From: Candidatus Margulisiibacteriota bacterium
GTDB taxonomy: Bacteria; Margulisbacteria; WOR-1; JAKLHX01
Length of the DNA: 22,930 bases
Assembly (NCBI GenBank): GCA_022709925.1
Contig: JAKLHX010000003.1
Coordinates: 1-22,930, forward strand
Direction: 5' to 3'
The translations under genes and the position numbers were made by a program. Below, piece by piece: positions 6,442 through 12,949 of this stretch (the first letter of the stretch is position 1; each line of letters starts with the position of its first letter). The notes beneath the pieces were generated by a model. The model did no database searches. It saw nothing but the letters and a program-made list of their open reading frames with translations, and was not told where the DNA came from.

Positions 6442-6933
6442 ATGTTCAAAAAAATATTGACGGTCTGTTTTGCTTTTTCCGTAATGCTGGCGACCGGTGC
6501 GCTTGCTGTCGGTCCCGTGGAATTGGCGGTCTATGGCGGTCCGGCCGTATCTAATTATTCCGGAGGTTATGATCTGGGAGCTTCTGCCATGGTCAATCTG
6601 CCGATGATCCCGAAAGTCGGTGTCGAAGCCGAAAGGTCAGCATTGGTCGGCAACGTGAACATCACAAGGCTTGGCCTGGCTTATGAACAGACGCTTATCC
6701 CGTTCTTAACAAGCTTTAAACTTTCAGCCGGTTCTTCATCTTTAAGCTACAGCGGGTCTGTTTCCATCGGTTCTCAGACGTTTGCCGGTTCAGGTACGGA
6801 AAACGGTTCATATGTTGCTGCCGGTCTTGTCGTCAAGGTGCTCAGTGTGATCGTGAATCCAAAATATGTTTACAACCAATATGGCGGAGTTTCTGTTTCG
6901 GAAGGCATAGTGAACGTAGGGATGACTTTTTAA
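6442..6933 (+). CDS. Small beta-barrel-like outer-membrane protein
   Basis: 163 residues with a signal peptide (MFKK, hydrophobic core, GALA before VGPVE). The mature part has alternating polar and hydrophobic segments rich in Gly, Ser and Val: LAVYGGPAVSNYSGGYDLG, ITRLGLAYEQTL, FKLSAGSSSLSYSGSV, SYVAAGLVVKV, and SEGIVNVGMTF. It ends in phenylalanine as BAM-assembled barrels do. At about 140 mature residues it would make a barrel of roughly eight strands. It has an AAAGGAG site 6 nt before the ATG and its own promoter. The fold is inferred from the pattern; function is unknown. Confidence 0.72.
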   Translation: MFKKILTVCFAFSVMLATGALAVGPVELAVYGGPAVSNYSGGYDLGASAMVNLPMIPKVGVEAERSALVGNVNITRLGLAYEQTLIPFLTSFKLSAGSSSLSYSGSVSIGSQTFAGSGTENGSYVAAGLVVKVLSVIVNPKYVYNQYGGVSVSEGIVNVGMTF

Positions 6934-6972
6934 ACCGGACTGCAACTCTAACAGTTCGCGTCCGATCCAATA

Positions 6973-6978
6973 TATACT
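6973..6978 (+). promoter_or_regulatory. -10 box giving a leaderless transcript
   Basis: TATACT ends 6 nt before the first ATG (6985) of the FAD oxidoreductase, so transcription would begin at or next to the start codon. A weak AAGGA lies between the box and the ATG. No good -35 is visible. Confidence 0.5.
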
Positions 6979-6984
6979 TAAGGA

Positions 6985-8268
6985 ATGATGTCAGATCGAC
7001 CCATAATAATCGGGTTCGGTCCCGCGGGCATGTTTGCCGCTCTTGAATTGATAGAGTCCGGATGCTTCCCCTTGATATTTGAGAGAGGCAAAAGCATTGA
7101 AGAGCGCTCAAAGGACGTAAACGATTTTTTCATAAAAAGGGAACTCGATGCCGAATCTAATATCCAATTCGGGGAGGGCGGGGCAGGCTCTTATTCTGAC
7201 GGCAAGCTGTTTTCAAGGAAAAATAATACTCCTGTCGCACAGAAGGTCCTCGAAACGTTCGTAAAGTTTGGAGCGCCCGCAGAGATATTGTCCGCACACA
7301 AGCCTCACATCGGAACGGATATCCTGTGCGAGATCGTAAAGAATATCAGGGGATATATCATCTCAAAAGGCGGGGAAATCAATTTTTCATCCAAAATGAC
7401 CGGGCTTATTGTTGACAAAGGGACCGTTAGAGGCGTTGTCATAGGTCATGCCAAAGAGCATTTTTCATCAAAGATATTCCTGGCAATAGGCCATTCTGCG
7501 AGAGACACCTTTGAAATGCTAAGTGCAACGGGCATCTCTATCCGGCAAAAACCGATATCTGTGGGCGTGAGGATAGAACATCCCGCCGAATTGATAAACG
7601 CGATAAGGAAGAGTAAAGGGCCCGCGACATATTCTCTGACCTATAAAGACATGGAAAGCGGAAGAGCGGTCCATACTTTTTGCATGTGTCCGGGAGGCGA
7701 GATAGTGAACGCATCTTCCGAGAACGGGCAGTTGGTTTTGAACGGGATGAGCTATTCAAAAAGAGATTCAAAGTTCTCGAACGCGGCGATCGTGGTAACC
7801 TGCAGAACTTCTGATTACGGTTCCGACCATCCTTTGGCCGGGATATATTTCCAGAAAAAGATCGAACAAAAAGCTTTTGCCGCCGGCGGATCAGGGTGGG
7901 AAGCTCCGGCGCAGAGCATCGAGGACTTTATTTTGAAAAGATCATCAGCGAAACTGATAAAGAACTCTTTTAAGATGGGGACCAGGCCGGCGCAGGTATC
8001 GGACCTGTTCCCTGATTTTGTCGGAGATCACCTAAGGAGAGCGTTCCTCCGCTGGAAAAAAGAATATCCTCTATTTATAAGCGACCGGGAGATAGTGCTT
8101 GGCGCGGAGACAAGGACTACCTGTCCCGTGAGTTTCCCTAGGAATGAAATATTCGAGTCGTTGAATATGAGAGGGTTGGTCCCTATAGGAGAGGGCTCCG
8201 GCCATGCGGGAGGAATAACCAGCTCGTCGATAGACGCGATAAAAGCGGTGCGGGCTATTAAGCTATAA
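6985..8268 (+). CDS. FAD-dependent oxidoreductase (COG2509 type)
   Basis: 427 residues. The N-terminal dinucleotide-binding motif is GFGPAGMFAALELIESG, followed by FERG and the family segment IQFGEGGAGSYSDGKLFSR. Later HTFCMCPGGEIVNASSE and a C-terminal VPIGEGSGHAGGITSSSIDAI close the FAD site. This matches the uncharacterised FAD-dependent dehydrogenase family COG2509. Substrate and electron partner are unknown. Two in-frame ATGs (6985, 6988) are possible; either would be nearly leaderless relative to the upstream TATACT. The TAA stop lies inside the -10 box of the next gene, and the helicase start is 7 nt beyond. Confidence 0.88.
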   Translation: MMSDRPIIIGFGPAGMFAALELIESGCFPLIFERGKSIEERSKDVNDFFIKRELDAESNIQFGEGGAGSYSDGKLFSRKNNTPVAQKVLETFVKFGAPAEILSAHKPHIGTDILCEIVKNIRGYIISKGGEINFSSKMTGLIVDKGTVRGVVIGHAKEHFSSKIFLAIGHSARDTFEMLSATGISIRQKPISVGVRIEHPAELINAIRKSKGPATYSLTYKDMESGRAVHTFCMCPGGEIVNASSENGQLVLNGMSYSKRDSKFSNAAIVVTCRTSDYGSDHPLAGIYFQKKIEQKAFAAGGSGWEAPAQSIEDFILKRSSAKLIKNSFKMGTRPAQVSDLFPDFVGDHLRRAFLRWKKEYPLFISDREIVLGAETRTTCPVSFPRNEIFESLNMRGLVPIGEGSGHAGGITSSSIDAIKAVRAIKL

Positions 8269-8269
8269 T
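8264..8269 (+). promoter_or_regulatory. -10 box overlapping the previous stop codon; leaderless start
   Basis: TATAAT (8264-8269) contains the TAA stop (8266-8268) of the FAD gene and ends 6 nt before the helicase ATG. Transcription from it would start on or beside the A of the ATG. No ribosome site and no clear -35 are present. Confidence 0.55.
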
Positions 8270-8275
8270 ATATCC

Positions 8276-9823
8276 ATGCCCAGCACCTTCCACATAGAGA
8301 TAAACGAACAATTCCAAAAAGCCCTGGATATCATGGAAAATTCCGGGAAGAATATTTTTATAACCGGTAAAGCCGGTACCGGAAAGTCCACGCTGCTGGA
8401 ATATTTTAGGCAGACCACCGGCAAGAACGCGGTCATCCTTGCTCCTACGGGAGTAGCGGCCATAAATGTAAAAGGAGAGACGATACATTCTTTCTTCCGC
8501 TTCAAACCGGATATTACACTCAAAAAAGTGAGGAAACTGCCAAAAAGATACGGTAATTCCGGGATATACAGAGAACTCGATGCGATAGTGATCGATGAGA
8601 TGTCGATGGTCCGCTCCGATCTGCTTGATTGCGTCGACAAATTCCTCCGTCTTAACGGTCCTTCCAAAGACAAGCCTTTCGGAGGAATCCAGATGATATT
8701 CATAGGGGACCTTTACCAGCTCCCGCCGGTCGTGACGAGCCGGGAAGGCGAAGTATTCAAGAACCATTATAAGAGCCAATATTTTTTTGATTCAAAAGTA
8801 TTTGAGGCTTTGCCGATGGAATTTATCGAGCTTGAAAAGATCTACAGGCAGACCGATAAGGATTTTATATCCATGTTGAATTCCATAAGGAATAATACTG
8901 TCACGGACGGGCAAATAGCCGCGTTGAACGAGCGTGTATGCGCAATACCCGATAGGATCTCGGACCGTTCCATATGTCTTACTACGACCAATAAGATGGC
9001 GCTGGAGATCAACGAGGAAGAACTTAATAAGATAAAAGGCGAAACAATTGAATTCGAAGCCGATCTTAACGGGGAGGTGGATGTGCGGCAGGTCCCGACG
9101 CAAACGGGGCTGAAACTTAAGGTCGGGGCTCAGATCATGATGCTCAACAACGATAAATCCGGCCGTTGGGTGAACGGGACGATCGGAAAGATCCTCTCGA
9201 TAGGGGATGCCGGAATAACGGTAGAGCTTGAGAACGGTTCTGTCGAAGAGGTGTCGCGGCATACATGGGACATTTATCATTTTACGCTCGACGAGAAAAA
9301 AGGGCAGATAAAGTCAGAGGTCATAGGGGAGTTCACGCAGTTCCCGATGAAACTCGCATGGGCTATAACGATACATAAGAGCCAGGGACTTACTTTTGAC
9401 AGCGTGACCATTGATATAGGGAAGGGGACATTCGCTCATGGCCAGCTTTATGTCGCTCTTTCTCGCTGCCGGAGCCTCGAAGGGATCACTTTAAAGCGTC
9501 CGGTAAAAAAGGCCGACGTGTTCCTGGATTATCGCGTCAGGGATTTTGTGACAAAGTATCAGTATAAAAGGTCCGAAGAGCTTATGCCTTTGCAGGAAAA
9601 AATAGGCCTCATAAAAGATGCCATAGAAGATGGCCGGTGGCTTGAAATCATATATTTGAAAAGGGAAGATGAAAAGTCATCAAGAAGGATAAAACCTTTG
9701 GCCGTCGGGCAGATGAACTACAAGGGCATTGAATATGTCGGGGTCCAGGCTTTGTGCGCGCTCCGGCAGCAGGAAAGGGTCTTCCGCGTCGACAGGATCC
9801 TGGAATTAAAGCCGGCTTCGTAA
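8276..9823 (+). CDS. Pif1-family helicase with C-terminal WYL domain
   Basis: 515 residues. SF1B helicase motifs in order: Walker A GKAGTGKS (31-38), APTGVAA, Walker B IDEMSM (106-111), GDLYQLPPV (144-152), EKIYRQ, ITIHKSQGLTFD (365-375) and YVALSRCRSLEGI (392-404), all apparently intact. Residues about 445-512 (WLEIIYLKRE, RRIKPLAVGQ, GVQALCALRQQERVFRVDRI) form a WYL domain. Pif1-WYL fusions are known, for example Thermotoga elfii Pif1, whose WYL domain binds single-stranded DNA. The likely role is resolving structured DNA or RNA-DNA hybrids during replication or repair. Translation appears leaderless. It converges on speD with a 17-nt gap. Confidence 0.92.
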   Translation: MPSTFHIEINEQFQKALDIMENSGKNIFITGKAGTGKSTLLEYFRQTTGKNAVILAPTGVAAINVKGETIHSFFRFKPDITLKKVRKLPKRYGNSGIYRELDAIVIDEMSMVRSDLLDCVDKFLRLNGPSKDKPFGGIQMIFIGDLYQLPPVVTSREGEVFKNHYKSQYFFDSKVFEALPMEFIELEKIYRQTDKDFISMLNSIRNNTVTDGQIAALNERVCAIPDRISDRSICLTTTNKMALEINEEELNKIKGETIEFEADLNGEVDVRQVPTQTGLKLKVGAQIMMLNNDKSGRWVNGTIGKILSIGDAGITVELENGSVEEVSRHTWDIYHFTLDEKKGQIKSEVIGEFTQFPMKLAWAITIHKSQGLTFDSVTIDIGKGTFAHGQLYVALSRCRSLEGITLKRPVKKADVFLDYRVRDFVTKYQYKRSEELMPLQEKIGLIKDAIEDGRWLEIIYLKREDEKSSRRIKPLAVGQMNYKGIEYVGVQALCALRQQERVFRVDRILELKPAS

Positions 9824-9840
9824 GCGATAATGAAGGGACG

Positions 9841-10197
9841 TCATTTCCATCTGGGGAATTCTTTTCCTCTTTGGATGCACTCACTTTGGAAATCTTTCAA
9901 TTTAAAATATTTTGCGGCATATTTAAGCGCTTTTGAGATATCAAAGGGCTTACAGGAGAAGATATCTATAAAGACTTTCCCCGTTTTTGGATATGTGTGG
10001 ACCGATATGTGGCTTTCCGCTATCAGGACCATCCCCGTGAACCCGAGATCCACTTTTACTATGTAAGGCTCCGTTATTTTTGTCATATCGATCTTTTTTG
10101 GGCACTGGTCGAGGAAATTGTATATGTGGGTCATGTTCGCGAGACTTTTCTTATCGCTGCTTATGCCGTCTATAGTAAGATGTGGACCAAATCCCAT
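9841..10197 (-). CDS. speD: S-adenosylmethionine decarboxylase (pyruvoyl type)
   Basis: 118 residues, the usual size of the short bacterial/archaeal AdoMetDC proenzyme. It decarboxylates S-adenosylmethionine to give the aminopropyl donor for spermidine. The self-cleavage site is LIAESHISVHTYP: cleavage between Glu61 and Ser62 would turn Ser62 into the pyruvoyl group, with His67 as partner. A strong AAGGAGAAGG site overlaps the rsfS stop codon, and the start lies 12 nt after that stop, so the gene is last in the yqeK-LCP-rsfS operon. No spermidine synthase gene is in the window. Confidence 0.93.
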   Translation of the reverse strand: MGFGPHLTIDGISSDKKSLANMTHIYNFLDQCPKKIDMTKITEPYIVKVDLGFTGMVLIAESHISVHTYPKTGKVFIDIFSCKPFDISKALKYAAKYFKLKDFQSECIQRGKEFPRWK

Positions 10198-10209
10198 GTT
10201 CCTTCTCCT

Positions 10210-10602
10210 TTATACGTGATAGATTATGCCGCTTTTTCCCCAAAGATCTTCAAGGCTGTACTTTTCTCTTTCTTCTCTGCCCATAATATGCACTATTACG
10301 TTTATCAGGTCGATCACCATCCAGTTGGAATCCCCTTTTCCCTGTACCTGAGGGGTCTTTATCTTTTTTTTACTAAGCGATTCTTCTATGCCGTTCGCTA
10401 TGGCGCTCATCTGCGGGCTTGAGTCCGCAGTGCATACTACAAAATAATTGCATACCGCGGAATTCTTCCTGACATCTATTATCTCGATGTCCAGAGCTTT
10501 CTTGTTTTCAGCGCCTTTTGCTATTAATTCTGCGAGCTGTTTTGAGGAGACCTCTTTTTTTTCTGCGGTCTTACGGCGTATTTCCGCTTTGGGGGAGTTC
10601 AA
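10210..10602 (-). CDS. rsfS: Ribosome silencing factor RsfS
   Basis: 130 residues. The RsfS/Iojap fold is clear: KKALDIEIIDVRKNSAVCNYFVVCTADS, then MSAIANGIEESL, GKGDSNWMVIDLINVIVHIMGREEREKYSLEDLWGKS. RsfS binds uL14 on the large ribosomal subunit and blocks subunit joining when growth slows. The start is read as TTG at 10602, preceded by AAAAGGAAAAGG. It lies inside the end of the LCP gene, giving a 32-nt overlap and likely translational coupling. The first 18 residues (Lys/Arg/Glu-rich) precede the conserved core. The yqeK-rsfS association is common across bacteria. Confidence 0.93.
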   Translation of the reverse strand: MNSPKAEIRRKTAEKKEVSSKQLAELIAKGAENKKALDIEIIDVRKNSAVCNYFVVCTADSSPQMSAIANGIEESLSKKKIKTPQVQGKGDSNWMVIDLINVIVHIMGREEREKYSLEDLWGKSGIIYHV

Positions 10603-11557
10603 GTTCCTTTTCCTTTTGTCCTTTCAGGTATTTGGCTGTTATCCTTGATGTCTGGTCCATATCGGGCTGCATATAATATACCCCATCTATCCTGGTCCCG
10701 GAACCGGGAAGAGATACAACGTCCACATTGCCGAACTCATAAGCCTGTCTTACTATGGAAGCCAGTGCAAAGACCTGTGTGCTCGGCAGGTTCGTTTCTA
10801 CGCAATTTAAGAAATCAAGAAGTATTTGATAGGTCTGGACCACGTTCTTAGAGTTCGCGATCTCTTTTGCCACTTCCTGGAGGAACACTTGTTGCCGCCT
10901 TATTCTTCCTATGTCCCCGAGCGCGTCATGCCTGAACCTCAAGTACCCGATAGCTTGTTTGCCGGTCAGTTTTTGCCTGCCGGGCTTTAAGTCGATATTG
11001 AGCCCCCCGGCATAATCCACGTAATACATCCTTTGGTCGACATCCACGTATATCCCTCCGAGCCTGTCGATGATGTTTTCAAGTCCGTCGACATTCACCT
11101 TGATATATTTGTCTATAGGTATGCCGAGGAAATTGGACGTAGTGGCGCATGCAAGTTCCGGTCCTCCGAAAGCATACGCGTGGTTTATTTTATCCAGCCT
11201 TACGCCGGGGATCACTACAAGAGTGTCTCTCGGAATGGAGACCACGCTCACTTTTTTTTGTCTGGGATCGATGTGCACTACCATGACGGTATCGGACCTT
11301 CGGATGCCTTTTGTGGCATCTATTCCCAGGAGAAGGATATTCATTTCGGGGACTTGGATGTTGGCCGGCGCCAGGGTGAACAGCATCTCAAAGGCAGAGA
11401 ACCTGCTTATGACGAAAGACGCAAAGAAGCCGAAGAACGCCGAGACCAGTACAAGTATGAGGGTAACGGCTATGAACCATTTTTTCCAGGGGTTGCTCTT
11501 GGGGGCTTGGTTTTCGTTAGGAATCTTATTCGCTCCTTTTCCCTTCCGCAAGCTCAA
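10571..11557 (-). CDS. LytR-CpsA-Psr (LCP) family protein
   Basis: About 328 residues: a basic cytoplasmic N-terminus, one membrane segment (about residues 28-50), then the extracytoplasmic LCP domain. Signature pieces are MNILLLGIDATKGIRRSDTVMVVHID, VSVVSIPRDTLV, DKINHAYAFGG, GLENIIDRLGGIYVDV, KLTGKQAIGYLRFRHD and DIGRIRRQQVFL, with the Arg and Asp residues that bind the polyprenyl-phosphate donor. LCP enzymes transfer glycopolymers from lipid carriers to the cell wall; the acceptor here is unknown. The start (TTG 11557) is uncertain. It overlaps the yqeK end by 32 nt, and a GGGAAAAGGAG site near 11535 might instead serve a later non-ATG start. Confidence 0.9.
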   Translation of the reverse strand: MSLRKGKGANKIPNENQAPKSNPWKKWFIAVTLILVLVSAFFGFFASFVISRFSAFEMLFTLAPANIQVPEMNILLLGIDATKGIRRSDTVMVVHIDPRQKKVSVVSIPRDTLVVIPGVRLDKINHAYAFGGPELACATTSNFLGIPIDKYIKVNVDGLENIIDRLGGIYVDVDQRMYYVDYAGGLNIDLKPGRQKLTGKQAIGYLRFRHDALGDIGRIRRQQVFLQEVAKEIANSKNVVQTYQILLDFLNCVETNLPSTQVFALASIVRQAYEFGNVDVVSLPGSGTRIDGVYYMQPDMDQTSRITAKYLKGQKEKELELPQSGNTP

Positions 11558-12107
11558 GATAATGATTTCTTGTGGCCAGCGTCAAAGGATAGATGACTTT
11601 GCCTTTTTCCAAAAGATATTTTAGCATTTCTTCGGCGACTAAAGCAATCGTTTTGTTGAGGTCTTTTTTTGCGATCTTCCTGATCTTCTTTACATTCTTA
11701 TAATCCCTGCCAGGCTCTATATGGTCAGCCATGTATATTATTTCTTCGAGTTTGCTCATGCCCGGTCTTCCTGACGTGTGATGGCTTATTGCGGCCAGGA
11801 TGCTCTTGTCTTTTACGCGGAACCGTTCTTTTGCTATAAAAGCCCCTATGATGCCATGCAAGAGTCTGGGTTGTTTTTTGAATATCGGGTCAAGCTTCAG
11901 TTTTCTTTTTCTTGCTTCTTTCAGAAGCTGGTCGCCGTCCATATATTTTGCGCAATCATGTAGGAGTGCCGCGAGAGATACCTTGTTTTTGTCTACTCCG
12001 TATATCTTTGCGAGAGCTACAGCCGTTCTCTCGACGCTTAAAGAATGCCTGTATCTTTCCTTGTCCAGGATCTCCCGCAATTCTTTCCGGATCTCTTTTT
12101 GGTTCAT
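11526..12107 (-). CDS. yqeK: YqeK-type HD hydrolase (Ap4A hydrolase family)
   Basis: 193 residues with HD-superfamily metal ligands in order: H21 (RHSLSVERTA), H50-D51 (ALLHDCAKYM), H84 (RLLHGIIGA), H109-H110 (AAISHHTSGRPGMSKLEEI) and D128 (YMADHIEPGRDY). This order and the HHTSGRPGMSKLE segment are typical of YqeK, which cleaves Ap4A symmetrically to two ADP. It is the first gene of the minus-strand operon, with a strong promoter whose start site lies about 7 nt before the ATG and no Shine-Dalgarno. nadD, its frequent neighbour elsewhere, is not here. Confidence 0.9.
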   Translation of the reverse strand: MNQKEIRKELREILDKERYRHSLSVERTAVALAKIYGVDKNKVSLAALLHDCAKYMDGDQLLKEARKRKLKLDPIFKKQPRLLHGIIGAFIAKERFRVKDKSILAAISHHTSGRPGMSKLEEIIYMADHIEPGRDYKNVKKIRKIAKKDLNKTIALVAEEMLKYLLEKGKVIYPLTLATRNHYLELAEGKRSE

Positions 12108-12120
12108 TTAGCTTAAGAAA

Positions 12121-12149
12121 AATATACTAAATGCGGAAGGGTAAGTCAA
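12121..12149 (-). promoter_or_regulatory. yqeK operon promoter
   Basis: On the minus strand TTGACT (12149-12144), a 17-nt spacer and TATATT (12126-12121). The predicted start is near 12114, leaving about 7 nt before the yqeK ATG. Its -35 box lies 1 nt from the -35 box of the divergent glmU-like promoter. Confidence 0.75.
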
Positions 12150-12150
12150 A

Positions 12151-12179
12151 TTGAATTATTACGGCTCCCGTATTATAAT
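12151..12179 (+). promoter_or_regulatory. glmU-like gene promoter
   Basis: TTGAAT (12151-12156), a 17-nt spacer and TATAAT (12174-12179). The start site would fall near 12186, about 4 nt before the ATG at 12190, so the mRNA is nearly leaderless. An in-frame TTG at 12151 is part of the -35 box and is rejected as a start. Confidence 0.78.
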
Positions 12180-12189
12180 CTATCAAGAC

Positions 12190-12936
12190 ATGAAAAACAC
12201 GGAGATAGTGGTCCTTGCCGCCGGAAAAGGCACTCGCATGAAATCAGACCTTCCGAAAGTGCTCCACAAGATCTGCGGGAAACCCATCCTTCACTACGTC
12301 TTAAAAAGCGCGGCCGAAGTCTTTGACTGTGTCCCTTACGTCGTGGTCGGATATCAGGCGCAGAAAGTCAAGGACGCGTTCAAGAAAAGGGATGTGAATT
12401 TTGTCCTTCAGGAAGAGCAGCTTGGCACAGGCCATGCCGTTATGCAGGCTGAGCCGTTCCTGTCGAAAAAGGATTCTACTATAATGGTCCTCAACGGGGA
12501 CATGCCGCTTATAACCCCCTCCATATTAAAATCCCTTGCGCAGCACCATAAAGATTCTAAGGTCTCGGCGACCGTGCTCACGGCTACTCTTAGTGATCCG
12601 AAAGGCTACGGCAGGATCGTGCGGGGACGTTTCAATGAACTTGAAAAGATCGTAGAGCAGAAGGATGCAAGCCTGGGAGAACTTGAAATAACCGAGATAA
12701 ATACCGGCACATATTGTTTTGATAGCAAAGACCTTTTCGCGGCGCTGCACGAAGTAAGGTCGGAGAACGCTCAGCATGAATATTATCTTACCGATGTCAT
12801 TGCTATACTCAGAAAAAAATGGAAGAAGGTCGCGGCTTTCTGTATAGACGATCCGATGTCCGCTATCGGCATAAACACAAAAGAACAACTCGCCGATGCG
12901 GAAAAGATACTTTGCGAAAGAAACGGCCTCACGTGA
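12190..12936 (+). CDS. glmU: GlmU-type UDP-GlcNAc pyrophosphorylase, uridyltransferase domain only
   Basis: 248 residues from ATG 12190. It makes UDP-GlcNAc from UTP and GlcNAc-1-phosphate, the donor for peptidoglycan and LPS. The GlmU N-terminal domain is complete: VLAAGKGTRMKSDLPKVLH (UTP binding), QEEQLGTGHAVMQA, NGDMPLI (metal Asp), GYGRIVR, EKIVEQKDA, EINTGTYCFD, EYYLTDVI and the closing INTKEQLADAEKIL. The protein then stops, so the left-handed beta-helix acetyltransferase half (about 200 residues in usual GlmU) is absent and is not encoded nearby. Acetylation of GlcN-1-P must come from another gene, or the enzyme may use another sugar phosphate. glmM, giving the preceding intermediate, lies 1.3 kb on. 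The TGA stop forms part of the next promoter. Confidence 0.85.
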   Translation: MKNTEIVVLAAGKGTRMKSDLPKVLHKICGKPILHYVLKSAAEVFDCVPYVVVGYQAQKVKDAFKKRDVNFVLQEEQLGTGHAVMQAEPFLSKKDSTIMVLNGDMPLITPSILKSLAQHHKDSKVSATVLTATLSDPKGYGRIVRGRFNELEKIVEQKDASLGELEITEINTGTYCFDSKDLFAALHEVRSENAQHEYYLTDVIAILRKKWKKVAAFCIDDPMSAIGINTKEQLADAEKILCERNGLT

Positions 12937-12942
12937 TATAAT
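12934..12942 (+). promoter_or_regulatory. Extended -10 built on the glmU stop codon; leaderless start
   Basis: TGATATAAT, whose TGA (12934-12936) is the stop of the glmU-like gene. The core ends 7 nt before the ATG at 12950, so transcripts would begin at the start codon. TTGCGA at 12912 with a 19-nt spacer is a weak -35. Confidence 0.6.
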
Positions 12943-12949
12943 TAGGCAA

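Noticed and set aside
6936..6964. CGGAC...GTCCG hairpin after the beta-barrel gene
   Set aside because: The stem is weak with an internal mismatch loop and no T-tract follows, so a terminator call is not supported.
12151..12189. N-terminal extension of the glmU-like gene from TTG 12151
   Set aside because: These codons coincide with the -35 and -10 boxes, and GlmU homology begins at ATG 12190.
12896..12949. N-terminal extension of the regulator from 12896
   Set aside because: It overlaps the glmU coding end and its promoter; the receiver domain starts at MRKVLIF from 12950.
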